Positions 1 to 11,291 of a stretch of 64,000 nucleotides of DNA are shown here, in pieces (within the stretch, counting starts at the first letter, position 1; every line of letters begins with the position of its first letter). Under the pieces are notes generated by a model. That model was not told where the DNA came from. It searched no databases and worked only from the letters and a program-made list of their open reading frames with translations. Made by a program: the position numbers and the translations under genes. The stretch comes from Mytilus edulis (lineage: Eukaryota > Mollusca > Bivalvia > Mytilida > Mytilidae). Where the stretch lies: the NCBI RefSeq assembly GCF_963676685.1, contig NC_092344.1:43716589-43780588 (forward strand), read 5' to 3'.

Positions 1-783
1 CTAGCTTAATAATTTTACCAGTAGTACATAAATGGAAAGTTTTAAAAACATGTTTTGTTGTTGTCCCCTACTACTTTATTTTAAAAAAAAAATCATTTTA
101 TGTCACATGAATCTACAGTTCTTCCATACCAAAAAAGAAAAACAAATTATTATTATGAGCTTCACTAACATGTTTTTTTTTTTCAGTAACAAGAATGCTT
201 AATCAAATATACGGGGTTATTATGCTAGCTTAGTGGAAACGAATAGTTAAAAGTAATATTGTGTATTAATAAATACACTTTCACTAATATCATATCTAAC
301 CCGGTCTCTAAAGGGTCAGTGAGAGCTTTTCACAAAAATAGATGTCTGTCGTTTGTAATCCGTAGTCGTCCGTCGTCGACATTTGTTTACTTTTACCTCA
401 ACTTTCCTCAAAAATGAATCGCTCCTTAAGATCTACTTAGTATTTATTGTCGTCAGTTGACTGTTTATATTGTTTTGATACATTTCTCTGTTAATATGTT
501 AAATCATCTAAAGTGTAAACAGTGTTCCTATTATTTTATCAACTTTTCAACTAGAAATTATGTGTTGTGTGAAATGGCTTTCCTTACTTTCGGCATAGTT
601 CCTAAAATAACATTTTCTGTAGATTAAACGTATAGACAATGTAAATTATTTAGACGATAACCTTTCAAAAAAAGCGATTGAGAAAACTTACTTGTGTCGA
701 AAAAGCAGATTTTGTCCTTTTTGTAAAATGACTGCGAACTATATTATGTATCAATGTAGGGTGCGCAACTTTGTTTTTCACCT
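1..783. other. AT-rich non-coding stretch
   Basis: No supported gene. The sequence is AT-rich with homopolymer T runs, for example near 175-184. The open frames here are short and lack codon character. Confidence 0.5.
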
Positions 784-1152
784 CCCACCTGGGTCTTTGG
801 GTCCAGGCAACCTTAGGAAATTGCCTATGGAGTGTACCTAGTGTTGACAAAAGCTTTGCCGTGGGGAATTTGCTATGAATTAAATAAGGGGGATGGTAGG
901 TAGGGTCACCCGACCCCAACTTTGGACCTATAAAAAAAGTTCCGTAACTTTACCCACCTGGGTCTTTGGGTCCAGGCAACCTTAGGCAATTGCCTATGGA
1001 GTGTACTTAGTGTTGACAAAAGCTTTGCCGTGGGTAATTTGCTATGAATTAAATAAGGGGATGGTAGGTAGGGTCACCCGACCCCAACTTTGGACCTATA
1101 AAAAAAGTTCCGTGACTTTACCCACCTGGATCTTTGGGTCCAGGCAACCTTA
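784..1152. repeat. Tandem ~169-bp repeat, 2.2 copies
   Basis: The phrase CCCACCTGGGTCTTTGGGTC begins at 784, recurs at 953 and, with one change (CCCACCTGGA), at 1121, giving units of 169 and 168 bp. The first two units are nearly identical. The third stops after about 30 bases at CAACCTTA, exactly where the inverted-repeat element at 1153 begins, so the element interrupted the third unit. Confidence 0.85.
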
Positions 1153-1798
1153 GGTAGCACTCCACAGTTAGATGTGTAGTTTCGCATTTTGACCCCTGTG
1201 GATTTTTCAAATATGAGAGCTAGTGTGCAATAAAATTCATTTTTGGATAGCTGAGTATTAAAATAGCCATTGTATTGGGTTTATATGAACATCAAGAGTA
1301 TGTAATGTATGTAATATAGGCTGTTTTCTGTATGACAGTCCGTATTTGCATGTCCCTACCATACATTGGTCCGACAATTATTGTAAATGTTTTTTTCCAA
1401 CTTTTTATCGCACGAACTTTGTGATTGGATTTTACGAAAAAAATGAGGCGAAAGACACCCATTTTTTATTTGATCATTAGGAAGATTTATGAAAACAGTT
1501 TCTAAAAAGGTATTACTCAAAGGCATTGAAATTCTAGTTTGATCCAAATTTTGGGGGATATGTGACATGTCCACCCCCCTTTTTGCAATATTTTATGGTA
1601 AATAAATGCAGAATGTTGCCATGGATACACAAAAAAGGAATTTATTTCCACTCTTTTAACTTTTGAAAATCAAATCTATGGAATATACTGATTACATACA
1701 TGTGCACATGTACAACACAAACAGTTAGGTTAATGTATTAGGAATCCAGGAATAGGAGATGATAAAACATTTTGTGGCTCATTTTTAATTTTATTTCT
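1153..1798 (-). mobile_element. Solo copy of the GGTAGCACTCC inverted-repeat element, right end lost
   Basis: The left end reads GGTAGCACTCCACAGTTAG and follows TTA, which may be one side of a 3-bp target duplication. The body is the reverse complement of the 663-bp elements at 9881-10543 and 11292-11954. It includes the internal ORF on the minus strand (1356-1574), whose peptide matches the younger copies closely. Homology stops near 1798, a few bases before the expected right inverted repeat. No internal segment of the composite form flanks it, so it resembles a solo terminal repeat. The TTA context and terminal GG are compatible with PIF/Harbinger-like non-autonomous elements, but no transposase is seen. 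Confidence 0.75.
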
Positions 1799-1954
1799 AT
1801 TTATTTTTGTATGTCACTCTTACACTAATCACTCTTCTTATCGAAATATAATAAATAAGTCACCAGTGTGACGACATGTTTTTGAATAATTATAAAAACG
1901 ATCTTGACAAAAGTAGAAAACTGCGTTTAATATAGTTGTAAATAGTTATCAAAG

Positions 1955-2240
1955 GTACCAGGATTATAATTTAGTACGCCAGACGCGTGTTTCGTCTACA
2001 TAAGAATCATCAGTGACGCTCATATCAAAATATTTATAAAGCCAAACAAGTACAAAGTTGAAGAGCATTGAGGATTCAAAATTCCAAAAAGTTGTGCTAA
2101 ATACGGCTAAGGTAATCTATACCTGGGATAAGAAAATCCTTAGTTTTTCGAAAAATTCAAAGTTTTATAAACAGGAAATTTATAAAAAAATACCATATCA
2201 TTGATATTCATGTCAACACCGAAGTGTTGACTACTGGGCA
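1955..2240 (+). repeat. Dispersed mussel repeat R2
   Basis: Contains the R2 hallmark phrases: ACCAGGATTATAATTTAGTA, GCCAGACGCGTGTTTCGTCT, then TCATCAGTGACGCTC, AAGTTGAAGAGCATTGAGGA and GGTAATCTATACCTGG. The same order occurs at 23727-24020 and 24027-24220 and, inverted, at 18055-18395. The tail (GTGTTGACTACTGGGC) matches the 18.1-kb copy in reverse complement. Confidence 0.75.
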
Positions 2241-2249
2241 TGATGATAC

Positions 2250-3251
2250 ATTTTGGATTTAAATCAACATTTTCTACAATTACAAATAAATTTAAAAAAA
2301 CAGTGGTCAAAAGATCCAAGTGACTTAATATCAGGTGAAACTGTTTTGTTCCCTGAAGTTCCGCCATGCAAAGATGACATCTTTGATGCCGTATTTTTAA
2401 ACCATCTGTGACCAGATACAGATGTGATTTCAGAATCAGCCAGTTTAATGTCCACTCATCTGTATCTTACTGTGTCTCGCCTCTTAAAAAATCAGTTACC
2501 CGAAGGTTGTCATGGTGCTGATAACGAAACAATACGTGAAGAATCGTTAACGGTTCCAAAACACAATCGTACAAGTGAAAAGAACTTTGCAGATTTTAAG
2601 CAGATTCGCCACTTTAAACCAAATGCATCCATTGAACACATAGAGGCTACTTTAATGTGGGTTAACAACAAAACTGTCGAATGGCTTGATTTAATGGATC
2701 CTGAAATTAAAAATGCTAAAATTACTTTAGCTATGAAACGAGCGCCTGAATTTATCAGTAAATGGCATGAACGTAAAATTCAATTAAAACAAAACCGTCT
2801 TGAAAAGTTAAAAGAAAAGGAAACCGAAAAGGCAAGGAAAGATGCTCAAAGTATAAAAAATAAACAGACTGCATTAGATACACTTCAAATGCTCAATTTA
2901 CAGCCATGCAACACAGTCCAAGATGTAACTGAAATGCTCCAGAAATGTAAGACTGAAAATGAAAAAGAATCCGCCTTAAAAGCTCAAATTACATTTTACA
3001 AATTTGTGATTATCCTTCCAAATGTTGAACACAAACTCTTTTTCTTTTCTAAAGATAAAAAGAAATTTAATTCAGAACAGTTAATGTTGAATTTTGTGAA
3101 AATTCTAAATATAAAAACGGATTTGTTTTTGGCCTGTAATGACGACAATGAACTAGTATCCAATGAAAGAAGAAAACAGTTGCTTAAAGAGAAGAAAGAC
3201 AATCTGCTTTCTAATCAAAAGAAATCTGTTGAAAGTGTTGTTGAAGAATAA
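2250..3251 (+). pseudogene. Unrecognised lysine-rich protein, frame interrupted by one stop
   Basis: I do not recognise this protein. The long frame runs from 2412 to the TAA at 3249-3251, with the first ATG at 2448. The same frame continues upstream to about 2250 across a single TGA at 2409-2411, and the upstream part (reading ...SGETVLFPEVPPCKDD...) looks equally protein-like, so one stop has probably broken a longer ORF. Residues about 115-155 of the open part are very rich in K, E, R and Q and could form a charged helix or coiled coil. No zinc finger, DDE or RT motif is visible. It starts right at the end of repeat R2, so it may be a fragment of a mobile-element protein rather than a host exon. 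Both remain open. Confidence 0.45.
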
Positions 3252-4560
3252 AATATAGTTTAATGCCTTAGCTTGATGCCTGGAGTTAATTATATAATAT
3301 TTGAGCTTTTATTTCTTTAACCTTATATAAAATAAGGAGATGTGGTATTAATCCCTTTGAGAAAACTTAAGACGACACAAATGGAGCATTTCTGATTATC
3401 GTAAATGTTATAACATTCTTAGATATTGACTTATTATGTCATAACTTCCTTACTTCTTGTTATTAAAATTCAACTGTGTCATTTTTCACTGGTATTTTTC
3501 TCTTATTTAATGAGTTCATATTGACAGTATTAGAACAACAGTTGTATTCACTTCCATTGATACCCTTCTAGCCTGTTTTTTTCTTTCTGTTACATATTTA
3601 GGTGCACTCCATACAGTCAATCAAGTCGACGTGTCATATGTATCTTAAAACTAGTAGAAATATTAAAGAAAAAGTATTGCTGCCCTGGAAAATTACGAAA
3701 TTTCAATTTTTTATTTTTGCATTTAATTGGTTGCCATGGTAACAAAAAATATTTTTGTCACTTATTTTTACAGTTATATATTCATTTTATTGTCACAAGA
3801 TATTTGTAATAATATATGAAAGATAAAAAAATTCAACTCAAAAACTTGAAAAAAAAACCTTAGATTTGCCTTTAAAATAAAGACAATTTTATGCAATTTT
3901 TAGTGAAAAAACACCAAATGTTTTTTGTTTAATAAAAATATTTGAATTGAGACTTTGAATGATACACATTTGATAGAAATACGTTAAAAGATACCGATTT
4001 TATATGATATTTTCCTAAGAAAATCATGTTACAAATGATTTTATGCTAAAATTGGTCAATTTTGCACGTCTAAAAGTTAAGATTTTGGGCAAAAAATGAA
4101 AAAAATGAACTTTTGAGATTTCAGATTTAATTCATCATAAATTTTTTTATCTAAAAAAAACTTCAGAATTTTGAATATCTATCTAACCATGTGCAAAAAC
4201 AGTAAAAACAAATTATATTTATCCTCTTTGATTGTAGAATAATTTACTCGTAATATGTCCAACAATTGGATATCTATCAAATCGACAAAATGACCCCAAA
4301 ATACCTTTAATATAATAATCTTATGGTCTGTACTTTTCAGTTCTTGTCCGAATTAAACAATCAAAGGTGATTTCTCCATGGAAAAGTGATCTGTCTTACT
4401 TAATACTGATATTTTTTTATTTTTAATGTATATAATTTTTCCATTACTATCCCTACCAGCAGTGGCATCGTACCAGTGGTGTAAATAGTTTTTATGACTA
4501 CAGAAAATCTAACAACAAAACAAAATACTTGACGTGAATTTAAGCTAGAAGGTTAAATTG
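3252..4560. other. AT-rich non-coding stretch
   Basis: No gene supported. Long A and T runs, strongly AT-rich, with no repeat family I can match elsewhere in the window. Confidence 0.5.
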
Positions 4561-4591
4561 TATAGTTCACACTTGTTAAGTGTGAACTATA
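4561..4591. repeat. Perfect short hairpin
   Basis: TATAGTTCACACTT and AAGTGTGAACTATA form perfect 14-base arms around a GTT loop. No T-run terminator or gene end sits beside it, so no function is assigned. Confidence 0.8.
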
Positions 4592-5176
4592 ATTATTGTT
4601 ATTCATTTTTCAACATAAAGACAACAAACCCATCTCTAATCAGAGAACACTAAACAGAGAAAGTATAAGCTAAAAGGAATTGAAAAAAATGTTTTAAACA
4701 CAAGAATAACTAATTAATTTTGTTTGTGTTAAAATGGTATCGCATTTCGTCTTCCTACTGGAAATAATTGTCATTAGATATCAAAATACGTTTGGTGCTA
4801 TTGCAAGTCTTCGGTTTTTAGGCATGATTATGTTGGCACGTTTTCTTATTGTTCGCTAGCTTGATTCATCTTATTGTTTGCTGGCGTACTGTTCGCTAGC
4901 TTGAGTTTGGTTTTTTTTATGACCCGAAAGTTATTTATTCAAAAGTTCTTATTGTTGATTTTCTATCTCTTTCTATTTCATTATTTGTCTAATATCATTT
5001 CGATTCCTTATCGATCTAAAAAAAATACGCTTGAAAATAATCTTTTCGTTTACATTGACTATTTAAGATTTATATCCGTCTTTATGTTAAAACATTGCTC
5101 AACAAAGAATTTAGATAATTTGTCACATTTTGATATAATTGCCGAAAGCGACTCTTGACAAACTTAATCAATGTAC
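4592..5176. other. Non-coding stretch
   Basis: A 94-codon frame at 4874-5158 starts at GTG, not ATG, is AT-driven and has no recognisable domain, so I do not call a gene. Nothing else is visible. Confidence 0.4.
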
Positions 5177-5505
5177 TAAAGTACTGAATATCGGATGACT
5201 GCAAATTCATGTGGATGGTCACAAACACTTGTCTCAGAAATATTTACTAATATATATTTCTAACTACAAATTATTTTTATATTGTCAATCTATGTTCTAA
5301 AAAGAATATGTTTATATCCATTGAAAAACTGAATTTAGAAGAAGCGATGAAGAATGTTTATTTTGCACTCGATAATGTCCGAGCATTTATCATGTTTATA
5401 GATCGGTGAAACTCCCAACACGAAAGTTACGTAATGGAAATCTAGGCGACATCAATACATCGGAATGCCATCACGGTCATCGATGTAAAAATAAGAAACA
5501 AAAGA
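5177..5505 (+). repeat. Dispersed repeat R3
   Basis: The block starting TACTGAATATCGGATGACTG and including GTGGATGGTCACAAACACTTGTCTC is matched at 21377-21610 and, inverted, at 55205-55440. The following block (GCACTCGATAATG to CGGTCATCG, about 5367-5483) is matched at 22680-22830 and, inverted, near 54700-54790. The co-occurrence of both blocks suggests one mobile family about 0.8-1 kb long, here diverged and incomplete. Confidence 0.6.
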
Positions 5506-6486
5506 TGTTTTAGGTAGCAATACACAGTTAGAAGTTTAGTTTCACATTATGGCCATGGTGAATTTTTTAAATATGAAAGTTTTTGTACAATCAAATTGAT
5601 TTTTAGATAATTTAAGAAGGATATAGCCTTCTTAGTGGGTTTTCATGAACATTTTGATTGTTTTAGCATGTTTTATGTTATATGTTTGACAGTCCGTATT
5701 TTCCTATCCGTACCGCCAATAGGTCCATAAATTATATCATATCGGTTAAGAATAAGCTTAGGGTGCTATAAACAGTTTCATATAAAAAACATGGGGTTAT
5801 TCCCCGACTAAAAATAATCATGGAGGGAAACCCCTGTTTATTTACTCAATTGGTGAAAAAGTATCATGTTTTTTGTATTTGATTGTAAAAATTAGTTAAT
5901 TAGCTTTCAATTAAAACAGGTTGAATGATTGAAATAATTTTTAAAATTATATCAACTTTACATGTTTTGAGGGGAGACAACACTGTAAACATCCTATTTT
6001 TTTGGCAGTGAAAATTGAAAACTTATTTGCAGCCACTGTAGCTCTTTTCGGAGCAGGAAACCGTACCCGGAAACAAGATTTTTTTGAAAGGCCAGGTAAA
6101 AACCTACAAATTTCATACAGTTTTGATTATGTAAAATGTGCATGAATCATGTCTTCATGGGTGTTCACATGACCTGGTTTCAAGTTTTTTATGTTCAAAT
6201 TAGACCTTTTTTCCCCATGTTTATTGGATGGAATATTTTTAATATATTAAAAGTACTCTTTATTTTTATTTCATTATAAACTAGAGAACATTCTGATTCC
6301 AGTGATATCTAGTTTTATCGCTATTTTGTCCATTTTTCTTTTGATCTTTTTTTTGTGATAATTTTCATATCATGCTTCTCGCTTGAGATGGAAAAATTAT
6401 CGCTAGAAACTAAGGAGACCACGTGGCGTTGCTAACGAAATTGACATGAAATTGACAACGTCGTCATAGGTAAAATAGCGATAAAC

Positions 6487-6585
6487 AGATTATCATTGGT
6501 CATCTCAACTCGATTGCTTTTCTCACTTTCGCTGTACCAGCTCAAGTGAGAAAAGCAATCTCGTTGAGATGATCAACGATAATCT
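6487..6585. repeat. Palindromic hairpin, ~42-bp arms
   Basis: The left arm starting AGATTATCATTGGTCATCTC pairs with the right arm ending GTTGAGATGATCAACGATAA plus TCT, with about 3 mismatches over 42 bp and a ~14-base loop. It lies inside the expanded element and is probably an old palindromic MITE. Confidence 0.85.
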
Positions 6586-6746
6586 ATAATTATACAAGTA
6601 TCTTTATTAATCAGTCCACCACTAAGGGTCATTTATGCATGGTCCCTCAAAATGTGACGTCATAGAAAAAAAACTGTTGATTGCACACTTATCTTATTGG
6701 ATAAAAAGAGGCCACATGACATTCTTTATTCTTCAGTAATAAGTCC

Positions 6747-6828
6747 CACCGGTCGTTAACAGAACAAAACGGACCGGAAAACCGGTTGTTAACAGACTTT
6801 ATAATTACATGATTATGACCGGTGGGGC
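6747..6828. repeat. Short inverted repeat with CCGGT motifs
   Basis: CCCACCGGTC at the left pairs with GACCGGTGGG at the right. Between them are further GACCGGAAAACCGGTTGTTAAC phrases that can pair locally. Likely part of the MITE debris in this element. Confidence 0.6.
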
Positions 6829-7148
6829 GTTGTTTGTCTGTTTGAGTGACGTTCCGTAATAAAACGCAACGCGATTCAGACGTGTTTGCAGTTTACAGTT
6901 AGGAAAATGGAAGACATGTCTGCTTGTGCAGATAACTCCAATGACCCTTTTGCTACTCATGCAATTATAGTAAACTTTATTTTGTGTTTCAAATATTGAA
7001 GTGACTTATATAGATATTTGAAACTACGACTGGTCTTCACTCTTTCCTAAAGAAATCGTACATTATCTCGAGGTTACTTTAAACAATTTGAATTTATGAA
7101 TGCTTTTTAAAACATAGTTTCTCAATGAAATAAAAATAATTGTCATTG

Positions 7149-7307
7149 AAAAACTGGTCATTATCGTAGTATACGGAAAGCCCGTAGGACGGTGGTATTG
7201 ACTGCGACAGCGATAATGACCTCGCCTTTGGCTCAGTCATTATCGCTGTCTCAGTCAATACCACTGTCCTGTGGGCAGTCCATATATCACAATAATGACC
7301 AGTTTTT
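7149..7307. repeat. Large palindromic element, ~70-bp arms
   Basis: The left arm AAAAACTGGTCATTATCG... through GACAGCGATAATGAC pairs with GTCATTATCGCTGTCTCAGT... through AATAATGACCAGTTTTT around a ~15-base loop. Several mismatches. This accounts for the short open frame at 7192-7458, which should not be read as a gene. Confidence 0.85.
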
Positions 7308-7767
7308 GAATAACTATTGTGTAAGTAGTGTTTATCAACAAAGATTTTGCGCTCGATCTTTTCAATTCAATTTTATGGAAAAACGAGCAGAAATGCATAT
7401 GTTTTTTTTACCACTTGATATATATAAACCTATGGTTTCAGGAAAGGTATCACTGTAATTGATTGAAATTTTCCTTTGGACCAAATTTTGGAGACATTTG
7501 TGACATATGATCACCCCCCCCTTTTTTTTTGCTATATTTTGTATCAAAGAGATGCAGATTGTTGCCATGGTTACACAAAAAAGGGATTATATTTCACCAT
7601 TATGAACATAACAAATCAAATCTTTGGAAGATTCTCTTTCTATATATAGAGATATATACATGCAAAACACAAATATTAAGCCTTATTTGTTAGACAGGAG
7701 GGGAAAGAGGGTGCCTAACAATTATGAGTGTTAATTTTAAGTTTTTTCCTAACTGTGTATTGGTACC

Positions 7768-8838
7768 TTATGGCATCTGACAGAGCAAAGAATTGCTTAT
7801 TTTTAGACAAATCATACCACAAATCTATTGATATTTAGATTATAGATACAATTTGGAGGGAGAAACATCTTTAAGTATGACAATATAAATAAATTTGGTG
7901 TATTTACTGTCTTCTGATTGGTTAAAAGTATTAGTTTTATTTTCAATGTTGTCAATTTTTATAGCGACACGACCACTTTGATGTTTTGTATTCATACGCC
8001 AACATGTGTGTACGTACGTTGTTATTGTTAATATAAATAATATTAAAAGTTCTTTGAGCCTTATTTTTGATAGAAATTTATTTATAATAAATGGCAATAA
8101 TTTATTTTGAATTTATTGACCCATTAAGTTAATTTTTGTCTTTTAACATTTTACATAATCCGCGAAGCGGATTATTCATTCAATAAATTCAAAATAAATA
8201 ATAGCCATTCATTAAATATGTTAGTTTTTGTTGTTTAATGTCCTTAGCAACCAATATAGACATTTTGACACAAAGACTTGGTTAGGTCATACATTGATAC
8301 TTTATTGACTACCCCTTGGAAAAGAAGATTGCGCGTCATGTAGAAACCTTAGAAGGGAACGCTTTATATTTTTTCAAATTTATTATTTTTTCAAATTTAT
8401 TATTTTAGCAAGTATAAAGTCATAATTTAGCATGAATTAAGCCTAAATTTTCCCCCGCTGTTATAAATAAATTCAGTATTTACTAAATTTTAATCAAGGC
8501 TTTGGTATGCTCATACACAACAAAACTGACATTCTAGAGCTTTAAAATAGCTTTAACTTGTAACAATTGTCTACTGTTAAGGTTAATTTAAGTTTTTAAA
8601 CAAGAAAAGACAGGCACAGAAGGTATAGTTTAGAAATTTGACTTAAAAAGGGGAAAATGCACTTTGACATGGCATGTTTCATAAAATCACTTTTTTGTTG
8701 CATTTCAGTGTAAACTGCTAACCTTCATAAAATATTTCTGAACCGATTTTAAAAACTAGCAGGCTAATTTGCTCGTTTTAGCTAGCAGAAAACAGAATTC
8801 CATTTAAAGTGGAATTGGAAAAAAATGTTAATCCTTAA
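7768..8838 (+). mobile_element. Internal segment of the old composite element (R4)
   Basis: It aligns along its length, in opposite orientation, with the 748-bp spacer of the young composite at 10544-11291. Shared landmarks in order: TTATGGCA just after the left repeat, ACCACAAATCT, TAATGTCCTTAGCAACCAA, ACATTTTGACAC, AGATTGCGC, TTTATATTTTT, AAGG-TTTGGTATGCT, AAATCACTTTTT, AACTGCTAACCTTCATAAAA, GAACC-ATTTTAAAAACT and CCTTAA just before the right repeat. It contains the inverted repeat at 8091-8208. No ORF above 85 codons and no enzyme motif. Confidence 0.7.
8091..8208. repeat. Inverted repeat enclosing a perfect CG-rich palindrome
   Basis: Outer arms ATGGCAATAATTTATTTTGA... (8091-8119) and its near complement at 8180-8208 enclose a perfect hairpin at 8155-8175 (ATAATCCGC, loop GAA, GCGGATTAT). 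Probably a small nested MITE, absent from the young internal segment. Confidence 0.75.
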
Positions 8839-9023
8839 GATAGCAATACACAGTGAGAAGTTTAGTTTCGCATTTTGGCCATGGTGAATTTTTTAAATAG
8901 GAAAGTTTTTGTACAATAAAATTGATGTTTAGATAATTGAAGAATAATATAGCCTTCTTAGTGGGTTTAAATGAATATTTAGATTGTTTTTAGCATGTTT
9001 TATAGGCCATTTATATGTTTGAC
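8839..9023 (+). mobile_element. Truncated right direct repeat of the old composite element
   Basis: GATAGCAATACACAGTGAGA and the next ~185 bases match the first 185 bases of the left repeat at 5513 closely, roughly nine bases in ten by eye. They match less well to the young copies. Homology ends after TTTGACAGT, so the rest is lost. Confidence 0.75.
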
Positions 9024-9154
9024 AGTATTCAACCAAATATAGAAAAACTATTGCATTTGGTATCCGACATTTCGTCTAAACCACGAACACTTAACCTTTT
9101 TCAATGATCCATAAAATAAGCTCATGGTCAAGTGAAAACTGCTTTCCTAATTTT

Positions 9155-9292
9155 GGGAGCACACCATATTATTTTGGTGTGCATATTATATTATATTGTG
9201 CGCAAAATGTTTTATTATGTGCAGACAATATATTTAAGTTGTGCGCACAATGTATTATTTTGTGCCCACAATATGTTATTAATTTTTCTTTG
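9155..9292. repeat. Degenerate short-unit array (21-22 bp) containing TTGTGCGCA
   Basis: Successive 21-22-bp units such as TTATATTGTGCGCAAAATGTT, TTATTATGTGCAGACAATAT and TTATTTTGTGCCCACAATAT follow one another. Unit length and core (TTAT-T-TGTGCA) resemble the 21-bp unit of the foldback arms at 52.1-52.7 kb. The overlapping open frames (9104-9350) are by-products of the repeat. Confidence 0.6.
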
Positions 9293-9880
9293 CATGTCCC
9301 TAGCGGGGCTACGTATGTTTGTAATTTTACTTTTTAGTATTTTTTTCTAATATGTATTTATTAATAAATCGAGGTTTAGTAACACAATATGAAATGTTCA
9401 TGCTTAAACTGTGTAAGGATCATTATGGCATGAAATATATATATCACAAGTACACACCCGTGATATCGCGGGTCCGCGACTGAATTAAAGTATATAACTA
9501 TGCCTAAGCCTTAGTTTTAGTAATTAGTATTGTCATCTGATAAAGTCATGTCGATTATAAGATACAATGTTTTCTCTGCTTTCAAATCTTTCTGTTTGAA
9601 CCCGTCGACCTGGAACTTATCAATTATTCGTACTATTAATTATTTGGAAAACACTGCAAGGTCCTGGCTATCCAGGAATGGAGTATTTTTTAATCAACAG
9701 CGTTGTCCTATATTAGTTATCTTAGAAAGTCTTGCTGATTGCTGAATAAAACTACAATAGGGAACAATTTGACAATGACAATTTAGTAGTTTCAGCCCTT
9801 TGATTATGACCCGTGTATATAGCAAAATCCTAAATACACCGTTTGGTAGTGCGCCTGTCAAATGCGGAACGTACAGATAA

Positions 9881-10543
9881 GGTAGCACTCCACAGTTAGA
9901 AAATAAAATTAAAAATGAGCCACAAAATGTTTTATCATCTCCTATTCCTGGATTTCTAATACATTAACCCAACTGTTTGTGTTGTACATGTGCATATGTA
10001 TGTAATTAGTATATTCCATAGATTTGATTTTCAAAAGTTAAAAGAGTGAAAATTAATTCCTTATATGTGTATCCATGGCAACATTCTGCATTTATTTACC
10101 ATAAAATATTGCAAAAAGGGGGGTGGACACGTCACATATCCCCCCAAAATTTGGATCAAACTAGAATTTCAATGCCTTTGAGTGATACCTTTTTAGAAAC
10201 TGTTTTCATAAATCTTCCTAATGATCAAATAAAAAATGGGTGTCTTTCGCCTCATTTTTTCGTAAAATCCAATCACAAAGTTCGTGCGATAAAAAGTTGG
10301 AAAAAAACATTACAATAATTGCCGGACCAATGTATGGTAGGGACATGCAAATACGGACTGTCATGCAGAAAACAGCCTATATTACATACTTTACATAACC
10401 TTGATGTTCATATAAACCCAATACAAAGGCTATTTTAATACTCAGCTATCCAAAAATGATTTTTATTGCACACTAGCTCTCATATTTGAAAAATCCACAG
10501 GGGCCAAAATGCGAAACTAAACATCTAACTGTGGAGTGCTACC
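9881..10543 (-). mobile_element. Young direct repeat 1 of the composite element
   Basis: A 663-bp element bounded by GGTAGCACTCCACAGTTAG and its exact inverse CTAACTGTGGAGTGCTACC. It differs from its partner at 11292-11954 at only about two positions (a T/C near 10010 and an A/C near 10519). A frame on the plus strand (10046-10318, GTG start) is identical in both copies. It encodes a peptide with core QNLDQTRISMPLSDTFLETV that also persists in the diverged copies at 1153 and 7360. No transposase domain. The family is called minus so that its polarity agrees with the 5513 copy. Confidence 0.8.
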
Positions 10544-11291
10544 TTAAGGTGAAATTTCCCCCCCCCCCCCCGCCTCAATTTTTATTATATTTTCTGTGTT
10601 CTACTAGCTGTTACGATGAAAATGGTACCTTAGTTTTTAAAATTGGTTCAGTAGTAAAGATTTTATGAAGGTTAGCAGTTGATGTTGAAACGCGACAAAA
10701 AGTGATTTAAAAATAAATGCTGGATCATAGTGAAAAACTTCAAGTCTGTCTCATTTTTGGGGTAAATTTCTAAAACTTTTCCCATTATCTTATTTATAAT
10801 CATAAAATTACCTTCAAAGAGGACAAATTGTACAATTTTAAGGTATTTGAACGCACTTATAGGTCAATTTTGCTGTAAATAGCATACCTAACCTTGGTTT
10901 AGAAGCTCCCAAGCAGGGTATAAATTTCTAGCAGTACTGGCATCATTAAATTTAATTAATGTCAAATTATAATATAAAATCCTGCTAAAAATGTTTATTT
11001 GACTTATTCGCGTTCAAAAATATAAAGCAATACATTCTGAGGATATCATATAAAGCGCAATCTCTGGTTACAATGGCAAAGCTAATGGCGTACAAATTTG
11101 AGACCGCAACATGTCTAAGTGTCAAAATGTGTATATTTGGTTGCTAAGGACAGTAAACAATAAAATAAACATAAATTGCATTCCTAACAGATTTTTTACC
11201 TTCAGAACTAAAACAAGAACATAAAAGACTAAAGATTTGTGGTCAATTTTATCTTAAAAAGCGCATTTCTGTGCTTTCTGGTGTGCCATAA
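10544..11291 (-). mobile_element. Internal segment of the young composite element (R4)
   Basis: The 748 bp between the two identical direct repeats. Reverse-complemented, it aligns with 7768-8838. It carries a 13-base C run near 10560. The frame at 10486-10668 straddles the repeat end and is not convincing. No protein motif seen. Confidence 0.7.

Larger units (their letters stand above)
5513..7767 (+). mobile_element. Old, expanded left direct repeat of the composite element
   Basis: Begins GGTAGCAATACACAGTTAG and ends CTAACTGTGTATTGGTACC, imperfect inverted termini of the same family as 1153 and 9881. It is flanked by TTA on both sides (5510-5512 and 7768-7770), an apparent 3-bp target duplication. 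The outer ~250 bp (through GACAGTCCGTATTTTCC) and the last ~350 bp (about 7430-7767, including the block with TTGCCATGG and ACACAAAAAAGGGA) align to the 663-bp young copies. The middle (~5760-7420) is extra sequence with three hairpin elements. Substitution divergence from the young copies is clearly higher than between those copies. Confidence 0.7.

Noticed and set aside
4874-5158. 94-codon hydrophobic frame
   Set aside because: GTG start, AT-driven Phe/Leu/Tyr content, no neighbour or homologous copy to support it.
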